A stretch of DNA of 64,000 bases from Iris pallida. Lineage: Eukaryota > Streptophyta > Magnoliopsida > Asparagales > Iridaceae. The position numbers were made by a program, and so were the translations under genes. The notes under the pieces were generated by a model that saw only the letters and a program-made list of their open reading frames with translations, made no database searches and was not told the origin of the DNA. Position 1 is the first letter of the stretch, and every line of letters starts with the position of its first letter. Positions 35,286-47,348 of this stretch are shown here, piece after piece. The stretch covers positions 30,042,874-30,106,873 of the forward strand of contig JANAVB010015600.1 of NCBI GenBank assembly GCA_029216955.1. Direction: 5' to 3'.

Positions 35286-36209
35286 TCAAGTCTTACTAGG
35301 CCTAACCAAGACTATCCTAGCAAGCACACATCAATACAAGGCTATACAAGCCAACATACACCCAACTCTATATAGCATGCAATTATTCAATAGTCAAATA
35401 GGCAATAATTCACATTGGATATACACTAGGTAATCTATTACTTTAAGCTATATATGTCTACACATATATACACATGCATATATTGGTATTCAACATTAGG
35501 TCTATAATTATGGCATTTCAAATGGTTATATAAACTTATATATTACAACACAATATGCTAACATATATATAATATACATATATAGCTAAGTTAACTATAT
35601 TCATAAATACTTATTTAAGAGGCTATGTGTGTGTATGTGAACATGGCAAAGGGGCAAGTGAGGGTTAAATGGGCATACATAGTGTATACATATCAAAGAG
35701 TGTCAAAGTGTAAGTGAACAATGTGTCAAGTGTGATAGTGTCAACATAGTGTAAGGGGGTACATGAGGTAATATAGGATTTGTGTTAACATAGAACATTA
35801 CATCTTATTAACTTGTATATTGCATACATTACATCTATTATTATATTACATTCATGCTTGCATTTATTCATCATTCATTTATTCTCTTGCACTACTATAT
35901 GCACCACACATTACATACTATGGAACCTACATATTCATTACCAGCCATACTTATACATGCTTACATTAGATAGGATACTTACACCTCATACATCATTTAT
36001 TTAACCATTTACTCATGCTTGCATTCTCTATTTAATTACATAATGTATATACATTAACATGGGTTAAAATCAAATAGAACATTATATTACACACAAGGGT
36101 GCACAAAATGCATATGCCGAATAGTAACTCCTGCTAATAATCAATAATGTACCATTTCAGCATGAATTAAAATCTATGATTAAAGTATGTTATAGACACT
36201 ACAAAAAAA

Positions 36210-36620
36210 AAGCTAAATAGCGACCGAAATTTCAGTCGCTAAAACAGACATTTCAGTTGCTAAAGCAAATTAGCGACTAATCTACGACTAAAAAATTTCG
36301 TCGCTAAATGCATCGTCGCTGATCACTTTTAGTCGCTAGTTAGTCGCTACAACCACTAACTCCCGACTGAAATTGCGACAAAAAAGAGCGACTAATCAGC
36401 GACTGATAAGTTAGTAGCTGCGTTAGTGACTAACGGGCAACTAACTGACGATGTATCTACGATTGTAATGATTACAGTTGTTTACTAGCGACGAACAACT
36501 TTAATCGCTACTTTGTCGCTGGTTAGTCGCTGATTTTGTTCCTCCAGATATTTAGTCGCTGAGTCGTTGCTAGTTACATGCTAGGTCGTCGCCGGTTAGT
36601 CACTCTTCCGTTGCTGAGTC
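36210..36620. repeat. CACTA-B left subterminal repeats
   Basis: At least fifteen copies of a TAGTCGCT / AGCGACTA-like core in both orientations within 400 bp, the expected binding array for the element's own TnpA-like protein. Confidence 0.85.
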
Positions 36621-36951
36621 ATTTATATTTTCCAGATTTACAGGATTCATGCCAAACTATCATGTAAGATTAATATATATAAACAAGTCCACAACAGATA
36701 CAGTGCAAACAGCTTTTAGGATCACAATAGTTATCAATTATATGAACCAAAAAATAATAACATACACAATACACAAACAGAAAAGCAAAGAAATATATAT
36801 ATATATATATATATCAATCATGTCCAACCATTTACCATCGATCATCCATATAACAAAAAGATACTACCATCGATCATCCATACAACAAAAAGATAAACTA
36901 ATGTAACAAGCACAAAATAATATATCTCTGGTGACACAAAAGCATAGAAAG

Positions 36952-39443
36952 TCAAGACGATGGTGGCTGCATGCTGCCCATAAACTGTGTCATGAACCTA
37001 ACTAATGCTGCTTGTTGGCTCACCGTAAAAACAGGAGCTGGAACAGAAGTAGCCGAAGGAGCAACAGATGGAGACGTAGCCGGAGGAACAAAAGATGGAG
37101 ACGTATCCGGAGGAGCAACAGATGGAGACGTGGTCGGAGGAACAACGGATGGTACAGTAGCTGGAGTAAAGGAAGGAGGAGCTGCAGGAGGAGGAACAGT
37201 CGGACTACCAGAATGAGCAGTGGTACCATGATGAGCACTAGTAGAAGACACCAACTCCGTAATATGTCTCAGCTGTCTCTGAAAGTCGAACATCATGCTG
37301 GCCATCTGCTCCATAGTAAGAAATCCAGTAGAAGTAGTAGCATGTGCAGGACCGGTAGTAGACTGTACAGGTGGAAGGCCTCTGGCGTATCTCGACGGTT
37401 GCGATGCTAACGACCCGGTACCGTACACGCTACCGCCCTTTCCTCTCCCAACCGCCTGTACCCACAAGTAATTTCTTTCAGAGGACATACGTGGCATACT
37501 AGTACCAGCGGCCCCCCCTTCATGATCAGCTGCTTGAGAGGCATGACTCTCCAATTTCTCGTAGGCCTCCTGTACATATAATGGTATCATGAATATATAA
37601 AATTACAACCAAACTACGTGTTTTTGAAGAATATGAATTTCTATTTGTAAAGATAAAGATACAGTTAAAATATTCACAAGATACAGTTAAAATATTGTAC
37701 TCTACTTTTTATATTAGACAGATAGTTCATGTTGTATAGAAGAGAGGCTAGAAGTACTGGCAGATATAAATTCTTCCCCAAATTATTCTGTGGATACATT
37801 GTGCAGTTCAGTTGTTAAAATTTAACATTGTGGCTTTGAAGACAAAAGCATCACTAGAGTACCAGCAGACAATCCATATTTTCATTCTGGCTTCCCGAAA
37901 AGAAATAGTAGGGGAGAATAGTATATAGACTGTACTATATAATTTTCATTAGGTTAGGAGGAAAGACCAGATTATTTGTACCAGTGGCATACTAGTACCA
38001 GTGGCTTTAAACTAATTATTTGTGTTTTCTTAGGATATAGTACAACTTGCTAATACATAAACATGAACTATCTAGTAGAGTAACAGAACCTGTCAGTGTT
38101 CTTATATTCTAATTTAACAGAAAATGACACCAAGGCCCAGTCAGTGTTCTTATGACACCAATTTTTTACCACAAGATTATATCCAAGCTTTTACCACAAA
38201 ATTATATACAGGAATAGAAGCAAAGCAAAGCAAGTTGTTGAAAGACAAGTAAATACTTACAAATGCTTTGGTAGCCCGTTCGTCTACTAACTTTCCATCT
38301 TTCTTTCGTTTATGGGTACGTTCGAATATCTTTGGAAAGTCGACAGAACTCGTATCTAAGCCTGCCTTAGTGGCCTCCTCGCACTGTAAAAGTAAACTCT
38401 ATAATATATACATAAATAATAAAATTTTACACTTTAACTAACGATTTTACATACCATCCGTCGAAAATGTTCGGCGGTCGGGATCGATCCACCCGTGTGG
38501 AGACCAGCTTTAGCACGAGCTGCCTTTGCCCTGTCCGACCTAGTCTTGTACTCAGGTTTGGCCATATCCTCTTGCATCTTCTTCCAGTATTCCTCTTTTA
38601 GCCAATCCTTGCGCTTGTTTCCATCAAGTGCCGCAAAAGTTTTCTGGTCACTTACCATATCTGCCAGCCTTCTGCCGGCAATCGACTTATAACATTTCTT
38701 GATCTCTGCCTCTCTATGGTCTGGCCACCAGTAGCTCTTCTGCAAGTTAAAATAGAAAATCAAAAATTATACCAGATTAAACACTATAATGAAAATACTA
38801 TGAATTACTCTTATAACCATAAGAAAGAAGACCCATAAATTTTTAGAAATAATTAGAACATACCCTCAACATATCAAGCCAAATGTATTTCTTTGGCTCT
38901 GGTATAGACCTAAAATTTAAATAAGGTCCATGAAAATTTCCTCGTATGATGTCTCCGAGCTCATTTCCAGCTCTAAGGGGGCAGAACCTAAGAATAAACA
39001 AATAAAATTACAATTAGAAACAAATAACAAGACAATATATGAATATACTATAATTTATTATTTATTACTTACGTTTTTCCGTCGGACCATAGCTCTATGC
39101 GTGTCTCATTAGCAGGCCTCTCTGGTGGAGTGGAGGGATCCAGAAAACCTGGACGTCGGTAATATGCTCCATTGGACAAAAACATAAGACCGGGATACAT
39201 ATTTGCTCCACTAGAAGCAACAGGAGGAATAGTATTGGATGCAAAGGGAAGAGAAGACGATGTGACTCCAGAGGGAAGAGAAGATGACGTGCCTCCCACC
39301 GATGATGGAGTAGGCTGCGGGGACAACCCGTCATCTGTCATAATAATGTCGTCTTCGGATGCTCCTCCGATTAGTTGATCTGAAGTGGACGGGGCTGGTC
39401 GAGATGAACCTCCACGGAGGCGGCGACGACCTCGGTTTGTCAT
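36952..39443 (-). CDS. TnpA-like plant transposase (PF03004-type), five exons, intact
   Basis: The exons on the minus strand are 39443-39073, 38987-38864, 38739-38455, 38383-38261 and 37569-36952. All introns are GT..AG, phases agree, and the sum is 506 codons plus stop. Exon 1 starts MTNRGRRRLRGGSS, is Ser/Pro-rich and ends ETRIELWSDGKT. Exon 2 gives FCPLRAGNELGDIIRG and PKKYIWLDMLR. Exon 3 has KSYWWPDHREAEIKKCYKS, RKDWLKEEYW, KAARAKAGLHTGGSIP and AEHFRRM. Exon 4 has THKRKKDGKLVDERATKAF. Exon 5 contains LWVQAVGRGKGGSVYGTGS, then a helical region, Pro/Ser/Ala-rich repeats of SVAPPDTSPS type and a C-terminal SMQPPSS. The family assignment rests on GG-SIP..HFRR and the HK-K-G--V-ERA motif. The likely role is binding the subterminal repeats. 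Confidence 0.85.
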
Positions 39444-39651
39444 AGATAAGATCTGGAGTGGACGGGGCCGGTCGAGATGAACCTAGCTTTCACATATTAA
39501 ACTAGTATCAGAGCTGTGATCGAAAAAGCTTCAAAAGCAAAAAATTCAAATTCTAAATATTAAACGGAAATATATTCAATATGGCAGAAATATATTCAAT
39601 ATGGCAGTTCAATTCAGATATGGCAGTTCAATATGGCAGTTCAATTCAGTT

Positions 39652-39653
<2 letters not shown>

Positions 39654-39739
<86 letters not shown>
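39654..39739. repeat. (TA)n microsatellite
   Basis: About 86 bp of TA repeats, 5' of the TnpA-like gene, preceded by repeated ATGGCAGTTCAAT units at 39580-39650. Confidence 0.95.
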
Positions 39740-39741
<2 letters not shown>

Positions 39742-39759
39742 AACTTGTCAAAGCTGAGG

Positions 39760-41880
39760 ACAGTGACACAGAAACAAGTATCTGTTCGCATAACAAGCAT
39801 AAATTTGAGCTCAAGGATTCCACCTGATATGAGATGATCCACCACAATTAGACACATATTGATTCTAGAAATAGAAATACATAGAAAAGGTTGGTCATGA
39901 TAGCAGTGAACTCCGCATAACAAGCATACTCTTTTCTTTTTTTGTATCCAAGTACTGAACAAAAATCCAAAGAAGCAACAACATGTTGTTTGCAAACAAA
40001 CAAAAAACAAAAATGCAATGGGAAAATCACCAAAAAAAGATCAACTTAATGGAATTAGAAGGAATAAAAAATTATGCATATAGATAGAGAGTATGGGAGT
40101 TTAACGGAACCTGTGTCTCAGCGCCAGGCTTTAAAGTTAAGACTCAAGTTCATTCAATATAGTGCTACCCAACAAATAAATCTGCATCTATCAACCTTCC
40201 AACTGGAATTCAGTGTGTCCAATGCAGTGTATCATTTTGTATTCTTGCAACTAACTGTCCACTGTCCGGCAAGATCTTTCTGTAATAGGCCAATGGGTGT
40301 GCTCCTGTGAATAGTAGAAAAATATAAAGCATTTAGCCTAAAATGTTGTGACAGTTGATGTTTTCCTTGTATCCCGTTGGTATAAGTTCCTCTATGCAGT
40401 AATATCCCTGTTTTCCTTGGCCCATTCACCCCTTAATAGTTATGACAGTTCATGTTTTTTTCCTTGCTTTACTTTTTCTTTGTTCTGTAAGTCAGTTTCA
40501 TGATGTTATATTAAGTGGTTTAGTTTCTTCTCCCTAGTTCTTTTTTACTTGTATTATATCTGTTAATTTGGTATTGGCATGCTGATTTCTTGTCATCTTG
40601 TCTGGCTAGTTTGATCCTTTGAAGTTGAGGAAGCTTCGTCCAAGTTTTAAGGATAATAATGATACAGTTACCGCTGGAATTTGCTGCCATTTTGCTTGAG
40701 AGAAGTGTGGGTGATAACTGCTTGTTTGGCATTGATCAAATCAACTTCTACCCATAATGATGAACACATGGCATCTGATGTTGAAAAAGAGTTCTTTCGT
40801 CTTTAGGGTGATCTTTATTCACTTAGCCGGGTCAAGGTAAAAGAGCATATTGGTCTTACTCTTGTTTGCTCTAATCAAGCTATAACTGGGGAATTGTATT
40901 GGATTATTCAGAAAAAAAAAGTTATTTGTTTGTTGTCTACCCATGTAGAAGATTGATTTTCTGTACACTTGCATTCTAAGTGACATGTTTCTTCTTCCAC
41001 TCTTAGTCTGCCTAGGAAGTCACGTTATGTTTTTCTACCTGTGGGAAATTGTGCTACTAGCATCAGAAAAAAAGTATAGATGGAGTTTGCCTAATTGCTG
41101 GTTATTACTAACTTTTTAATTATACTTCACATCGACCACAATCAATCTATAATCTAAATTGCGATTTCGACCCATGGTAACCCCCAAAATTTTGTAGGTT
41201 ACTTTGCATAATGCACAAATGGAAGCATGGACATAGCTCTTATTTCTTGCAATCCTATTTGTTTTTAATTACTTACAGACTATCTATCACTATTTAGGAT
41301 TAATAATTCATTATATTAGTGAGATTGAAGCAGGATGGTTGAAGTGGAGGAGCTCTTTTGTTTTAAAAGACTATCTATCACTATTTAGGATCAATAATTC
41401 ATCCTATTTGTATATTTTTTCTAAATATACAACACAAACCCTAACAAAATACAACTCATAAGTCTCTCATCTTCTACCTATGGTTTGATAAGTAACCTCC
41501 TAGATGTTCAAGTAGTCTACCAACTTTCACACTTAAAAGACTGACTTATTAACCATACAAGACTATATTTCCCAATATACATAAAAGTTGCTAGAGGTAA
41601 TTTTGCAATTTCATTGGTTTAAAAGTTAATTAGAAATAAATTTGTTTTAAAAGTTCTCCAACCTTGGTTATTACCTGATATAAAATAATATTTTCCTCCG
41701 ATGCATGCTCTCTCTAAAATTCTTCCAAAAAATAATTTAGAAGAATCACACAAAATACAAACACAAACCCTAAATTGATTCCAGACCAAAATAACTTAAG
41801 AAAAATAGATGAATTGAAAAAGTTCAAACTAAAACAACTTAAAAAAATATACCAGCAACAAGGAGGCGGATGGAGTCGAT
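39760..41880. other. CACTA-B interior without recognisable gene
   Basis: AT-rich, unassigned. Short direct duplication of GACTATCTATCACTATTTAGG near 41278 and 41369. No TNP2 or other protein motif is readable on either strand. This is where a complete CACTA would carry TNP2, so it may be filler after a deletion, or captured DNA. Confidence 0.5.
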
Positions 41881-42085
41881 GAGTAGGAGATGACACCGGC
41901 TTCGAAGAGGAGACGGAGATGGCAACGGCTTCAGAGTCGACGTCGGCTTCAGAGTCGACGACTTCAGAGTAGGAGGAAGCGGCTTTGGGGGGGATTAGGC
42001 AGCAGCTTTCGGAGGAAGGAGGAGGAGGAAGCGGCGAAGTCTGGAGGAGGAGGGAGGAGAGGAAGCAGCGGCGAGGAGGGGGTCG

Positions 42086-42294
42086 GATGTGGGCGGCGGG
42101 GCGAGGAGAGGGAGGAGGACGAGGAGAGGATGTGGGCGGCGGGGCGAGGAGAGGATGTGGGCGGCGGGGCGAGGAGGGGTCGAATGTGGGCGGCAGTTGA
42201 GTTGTGAGGAGGGAGGGAAAAGCTGTGAGGAGGAGGGAATGCCTACAGTTTTTGGGGGAGGGGGAATATTAGGTTTTGGGGGGGGGGAGGGGGG
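42086..42294. repeat. G-rich minisatellite and poly-G tract
   Basis: Three to four copies of GATGTGGGCGGCGGGGCGAG at 25-43 bp spacing (42086, 42129, 42154, 42182 variant). They are followed by GGGGGAGGGGG (about 42254-42264) and a G10-A-G6 tract at 42278-42294. The strand asymmetry gives strong G-quadruplex potential close to the CACTA-B 5' end. The proline-rich antisense ORF here is a by-product. Confidence 0.75.
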
Positions 42295-42339
42295 AAAACT
42301 CAAAATGGCTATTGAGTTTTGGGGGAAAAAAGAGCTGAC

Positions 42340-42595
42340 TAGGTTTTCGCAGCAACTAAACTTTTAGTTGCTAAAAAAATATAGATATTACCGACTACGC
42401 AGCAACGCAAATGTTCAGTCGCTCAATAATTTTAGAAAAATATCAACAAATTAGCGACGTCCTGGCGATTAACTATTTCGTTCCTTAAACTAAATTTTCA
42501 ATTACTTGACTTTCAGTTGCTAGTTAGTCGCTAACTTAGCGACTCAATCATGTTAGTCGTCAGGTTAGTCGCTAAATTACCATTATTTTGTAGTG
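42340..42595. repeat. CACTA-B right subterminal repeats and terminus
   Basis: AGTTGCT, TTAGCGAC, TTAGTCGCTAA and related cores in both orientations, ending at the TAGTG terminus. They mirror the left array. Confidence 0.85.
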
Positions 42596-44105
42596 AGATC
42601 TATATGTTAGCTTTCCGAAACTTCAAACGGATCATGTTTTCGTTTCCGGAAACTCTCGGAATCGCAAAAACACCGAGAACGCGTTTGTCTTTCGTACAGC
42701 TGACACTCAAATAATTCTCCAGAAAATTACAGAAAGAATTATGTCTATTAATATATGTTTTTGGAAAGCTAACTTCAATACGCTTCTTTTAAAAAAAATA
42801 GGAGATTAAACCGAGCTTTGAGCTAGAAGTTATGACATTTCTAAGTTAGGGTTGAAATTAAAAACGTGAATAAAAATCATGACGGATTTGGGTAGTTTGA
42901 GACAAAAGAACACAAGTATATAACATAATATATCAAGAACTCACTCTCTACACTAATATATATATATATGAGACACTATAGAACACATCTCCAATACAAA
43001 AATATGAGATTAAATATGTAATAATTCATTCATACATAAAAACAACACATAGTGTGTCCATATTTGGTATTTTTCCACATGGACCCAACCACAACACAAA
43101 GGACACTCCTATGACCTCCAAATGGACATGAAATGGACACAAATGGAGATACAACCATGGGGTCATTCCTATGGGTTCAAAATAGACCTATATGCATGAG
43201 GAAATGAAAATGAGAAGGGATTTATACCTCCCGGTAGATCGAATCGAAGAAAAGCCTTCCCGGAGCGACACCGACACGTAGAGATTCCAAAAGGACATGA
43301 ACGAGCTCCGAATCCTCCCAAACTTGGGTAGCTTCCTCCTTGGCTGGAATAGAGATGGAAAGAAGAAGATTTGGTGGCAAAATGGAAGGATTTGGTAGAA
43401 AAATTGCTAGGGATTGCTCTCTAGGAATTTGGGGAAGAACAAGAGAGAGAGAGTGTGGATGAGAATACTGAAATGAACTTGAGCCTATCCTCTCCCAAAG
43501 TGGCTGGCCATATGGGGCTATTTGTCCTATTATGGTAAGGTCCAAAATGCCCCCACTAACCTATTCTATGAGTATTACGAAAGGGCTAATTGGTTAGGAC
43601 TAAATTAGTCATTCTAAAGTCTCTAATCACACTAACCTTATCCATAATAATTAGTCTAACCTCTAACTAAAATATTTCTATCATGTGAACTAAAATTAAT
43701 ATCATGTGGGCCATGCCTAACTAGTGTGTGGGTCCCACTAGAGTCAAACTACCCCCGGGTCCCCGTTTCAAGTCGGATTGAGTTGAAATTCGAACCCGAC
43801 TCAAATAACCCCAAAACAATATCATAAATAATAAAATAATATCAAAATAACTCAAAGAGATCAAATGTAAAAATATCCTTAGGCCAAAAATGACATTAAA
43901 ATATCATAATCACATGGTTAGGCTCTAGGTCAAACAGTCTCTAGGGTTTCACTAGCAAAACGTCAAAACCACAAGTCATTGATTTAAATAATTTTAAAAT
44001 AATTTAAAATCACCAAAAATTATATCATGAATTAAATATCATTATTAAAATAATTATAAACACAAAATTTTAAAATTACCCTCATTTGGAAAACTGGGTG
44101 CTACA

Positions 44106-47100
44106 ACTCTACCCACCTTAGAAAAATTTTGTCCTCGAAATTTAAGATCGATAGTACTCCTTCTAGAGCCTCTAACCTACCCAATATCTAAGGTAACACT
44201 TCCTAAAACTGGAATAATAAACGGACATCTAAATAGTGTCAATCTAGGAATACCTCCAACACTGCTCTGCTGTACGGCGGTAATGGAACTTCAATAAAAT
44301 ATGGACTGGAACCTATATCCAAGGGACTGGACCTATTTTAAAGTGGTCTTAACTAAGGATGAAAAGGAACTGATCATAGGCTATAGGTATGCTCAAACTA
44401 TTATCTTCCTATTAACCATCTATTAATACATTCTATTACCATAGAAACGATGCATTACTAAGACATATAGGCCCCTATCTCTCATAACACATTTATACTC
44501 ACCAAAAGACTAGTACATCCTATCAAGGCTGATGCTATAATCTCTCATAAATCTCCTAAGCTACATGTTTATAGACACACATCCCTACATCAAGGACTAA
44601 CCCATATATATCTACAACTGATACTAATGGAGTGACGTCCCTATTTCCCAATAATCAAGGTCTAAATTTTTTTTTATCTAAATCATGAAATTTGAAGGAA
44701 TAGTATACAAGGTCAGGGCATACCGTAGCAGTTGGAAGTCTCACCTAGGTACACTAATCATTCTAGGTCAAAACAGTACTATGGTATCATCACACAAACA
44801 ATCTAGGGTAACCTAATTGGGAAGGTAAGGGAACAACAATCATCAAGGTTATAGGGCTGTCTACCATCCTATATAAAATTGGTCATTAACAAGTAACTAA
44901 GAAATTATTAAAAAGTTACTATTCCATAAAATGGCAAAAATTGAAAATTTAGGCACAACAAATCACAAATAGAATTTTGTCTTGACATGATCTAAGTTGA
45001 TCAATTTCGGGATAAAACGAGATTTGGGCAAGAAGGAAAATCAATGAAATCAAAGTATGAGCATGAGCATCCAATGATGGAGGTTCAGGTCATGATTAAA
45101 TTTAATTCGACTGAGTACGAATACGAGGTTCATAGGCGATGAAAAGATTTCAAGGAGAATTGTCAAGGCTGTCGCGAATGAGACTCTAGGGTCAAGTTTA
45201 ACTATGTCTCCATTCTCGTAGATTGTTACATGAAAAAGCGAACCAAAGTGCAATAGGTTGATCAGACCATCATGTACCGGTTCTGATTAGACAATATGTT
45301 AGTGGGTGGCCACCCAATAAAATATGTCATGACCAAGCTCAAAAATAGATAAGCTTGCAAAACTAAGGATAATTTAGCAGCACAAGATATAAGGGTGGTA
45401 ATGATGAAGGGAATTACATAGTCCAAGTTTCTTAACTAACGGGTCAAGTAATCAGATAAGGTACAAGGTTAAGCATCTAAGGAAACAAGCAGAACACCAT
45501 CACATGTCGGGTCGAAAGAATTGAGTCAAGGCTGGATTTCTAATTGAAATAAGAAGAAATTTAGTATAATGGTAGAGGTTATAGTTTAGCCAGTTGACCA
45601 GAAAATCATATCAAGAAAATAGAGTACAAGAAGATGGGTTTTAGTGGGACATGATATACCTACACGAAGGTGAGCTCGTCTAGGTCTTGCATATAAGATT
45701 TGTTGGAGGGTAACAGCTAGTATTACATTCCGAATATCACAGTCACGATAAGGAACGTCAAGGATCTCAATTAGAAAGTGGGAGTTCAAGAGGTGGTAAT
45801 TAATGCACAAAAATAATGAAGATCGATTTAGTCATCTGCTTCTGATACTCTTAAGTTCATCTGGTCATAACTTGCCAATCATATCTTTACCTCACCAGTC
45901 TCCATATGAAAATTTAACCTTTACTTGAACCCTTACCATGACTACCGTAGGCAATTCCCAATTTCCAAACATCACTCTCGAAGCACAACCCTCACATTTA
46001 GGAATCAACATTAACCATTTATTTAAATTTCCAAGTTCTTTCACCTTGTCTTAAATTTGACCCAAAACCTCTAAATCCTGTTTACGAATTCCTTGAACTT
46101 GTTCAAATTGTTCTCCTCGTATTATTTAATTTAAATCTCTAGGCCTTACAAAACTTATCTTCCATCATAAAATCAACTTCCGTATTTTCTTCGACATACA
46201 CCCTTGAATATTATTCTCCTAAAAATATTTCACAACAATCTCTAAACTTCCATAACTTTGTGTTCTCTCTATCCCTAGTCATTTACTCGCAACATCTTGT
46301 TTAATATCCTTATTAAACACAATTAACTTCTCTTTTCCATTACTAACCTTCTACATAGCCTCAGAGTAAAAGTTTTCCCCAGAATCAATAACCAAGATTT
46401 TCTAAGTTCTCAAAACTAGGTTGACCTCTGATATCCTCATTAGTTTTGAATACACCTATAAACTATCTCATAACCCCAAAATTTCTCTAAATGTAATTGT
46501 TTCCAGATTGGCAGTATACATCTCCTTATTCTATTCGAGACCTTTACCACATTTCTATCTCAAGTTTCCATATGGAGCACTCCACATTTGATTTCCTTTA
46601 GATTATCATAAAATAACCAGTTATGTTTTCTCTGAGCTACATAATTTTCGTCACTTCCTTAGCCTTCCCCATGCAAAATATACGAAGATTCAAGGGTTTT
46701 GAAGTACATCTGGTAGGGACAACAAGATATGGGTAATTAATGTAATGAGACAGAGTTTAAGATAAGAGGTAAATAAGAAGACAAGGGAATAATGGCGGGA
46801 AAGAATAATGAAGATATGTTCCTTCTCATCGGTTCAAACGAGAGGAACCCATCAAGCTTAAATTCAATAGTAAGGAATGAGGGTGAATCCAAACAAGAGG
46901 AAAAGGAATTCCAATTGAAGTTCAAAATGAGTTTCTCAGGGGTCGTCCCAAAAATCTCTCAAAGAATCCTAAGTGTGATTGAGTACCTTGGTTTTAAAAA
47001 TATTAATCTAAATACAAAATTAAATCAACAACTACAAAATTTTATCAAAATTATCAACTAACACCAGGATTCAAAGTTCTACAATGAATCCACAAAATCA

Positions 47101-47348
47101 AATTCAAATCAAGAAAAAAGGTGAATCAAAACAAGGAAAAGGAGTTTAAATCGGAATTCAAAATGAGATTCTCAAGGGTCATCCCAGGAATCTCTCAAGG
47201 AATCCTAACAGTGATTGAGTATCCTCTCATCCTAACATCTTAATTTATATATCCTATAGCAGGCTCGTAGTAGTACAACTAAGTCGTTGCGCTACTACGA
47301 AATTGCACTAATGCAAATCTCGACCTGCATGGGCCACCACTAAAAACG
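44106..47348 (-). other. Internal region of element A, non-coding
   Basis: 3243 bp without gag or pol motifs. At its sense 3' end (44106-44143) is the block TTCGAGGACAAAATTTTTCT AAGGTGGG shared with element C. A degenerate direct duplication with a period of about 237 bp occupies about 46840-47230 (TTCAAAATGAG..TCTCAA.GAATCCTAA..GTGATTGAGTA). Near 45300-45335, GGTGGCCACCCAATAAAATATGTCATGACC resembles a second, decayed leader/LTR junction. The leader hairpin is at 47259-47328. Confidence 0.75.
47259..47328 (-). other. Predicted leader stem-loop of element A
   Basis: Outer arms GCAGG (47259-47263) and CCTGC (47324-47328); inner perfect 9-bp stem TCGTAGTAG (47265-47273) / CTACTACGA (47292-47300); within its loop CAAC (47276-47279) / GTTG (47286-47289). 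A small side hairpin ATTGCA..TGCAAAT follows (47302-47317). It begins about 20 bases inside the 5' LTR. Compare 5177-5226 and 52042-52095. Confidence 0.62.

Larger units (their letters stand above)
36197..42595 (-). mobile_element. CACTA-B: complete CACTA transposon with intact ends
   Basis: CACTACAAAAAAAAAGC at 36197 and ATTTTGTAGTG ending at 42595 form the inverted termini. The 3-bp duplication AGA flanks them (36194-36196, 42596-42598). Subterminal AGTCGCTA / TAGCGACT arrays occupy both ends. At 6399 bp it has one recognisable gene (36952-39443, TnpA-like) and no TNP2 remnant, so it probably relies on TNP2 from elsewhere. The homologous solo LTR D supplies the empty site (56846-56877), of exactly the expected length. 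Confidence 0.95.
34015..44105 (-). repeat. 3' LTR of element A, carrying CACTA-B
   Basis: TGTCACGACCCGCACC at 34015 to GGGTGCTACA at 44105, interrupted at 36197-42595. It contains a TTGAC cluster at 35195-35285 and a segment (42602-42840) conserved with solo LTR D. Confidence 0.92.

Noticed and set aside
37012..37410. Arg/Ser-rich plus-strand ORF opposite the last exon of the CACTA-B gene
   Set aside because: A shadow of the repeated Pro/Ser/Ala codons on the minus strand.
39609..40010. 133-codon ORF with an IYIYIY segment
   Set aside because: More than a third is (TA)n translation and the rest lacks protein-like composition.
41890..42303. Arg/Gly/Glu-rich and Pro/Ser-rich overlapping ORFs
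   Set aside because: Products of a GGA/GGGCGG minisatellite, open on both strands; no start context or homology.
46792..47061. 89-codon plus-strand ORF in element A
   Set aside because: Antisense to the element, covers one unit of a degenerate duplication, and has no recognisable motif.
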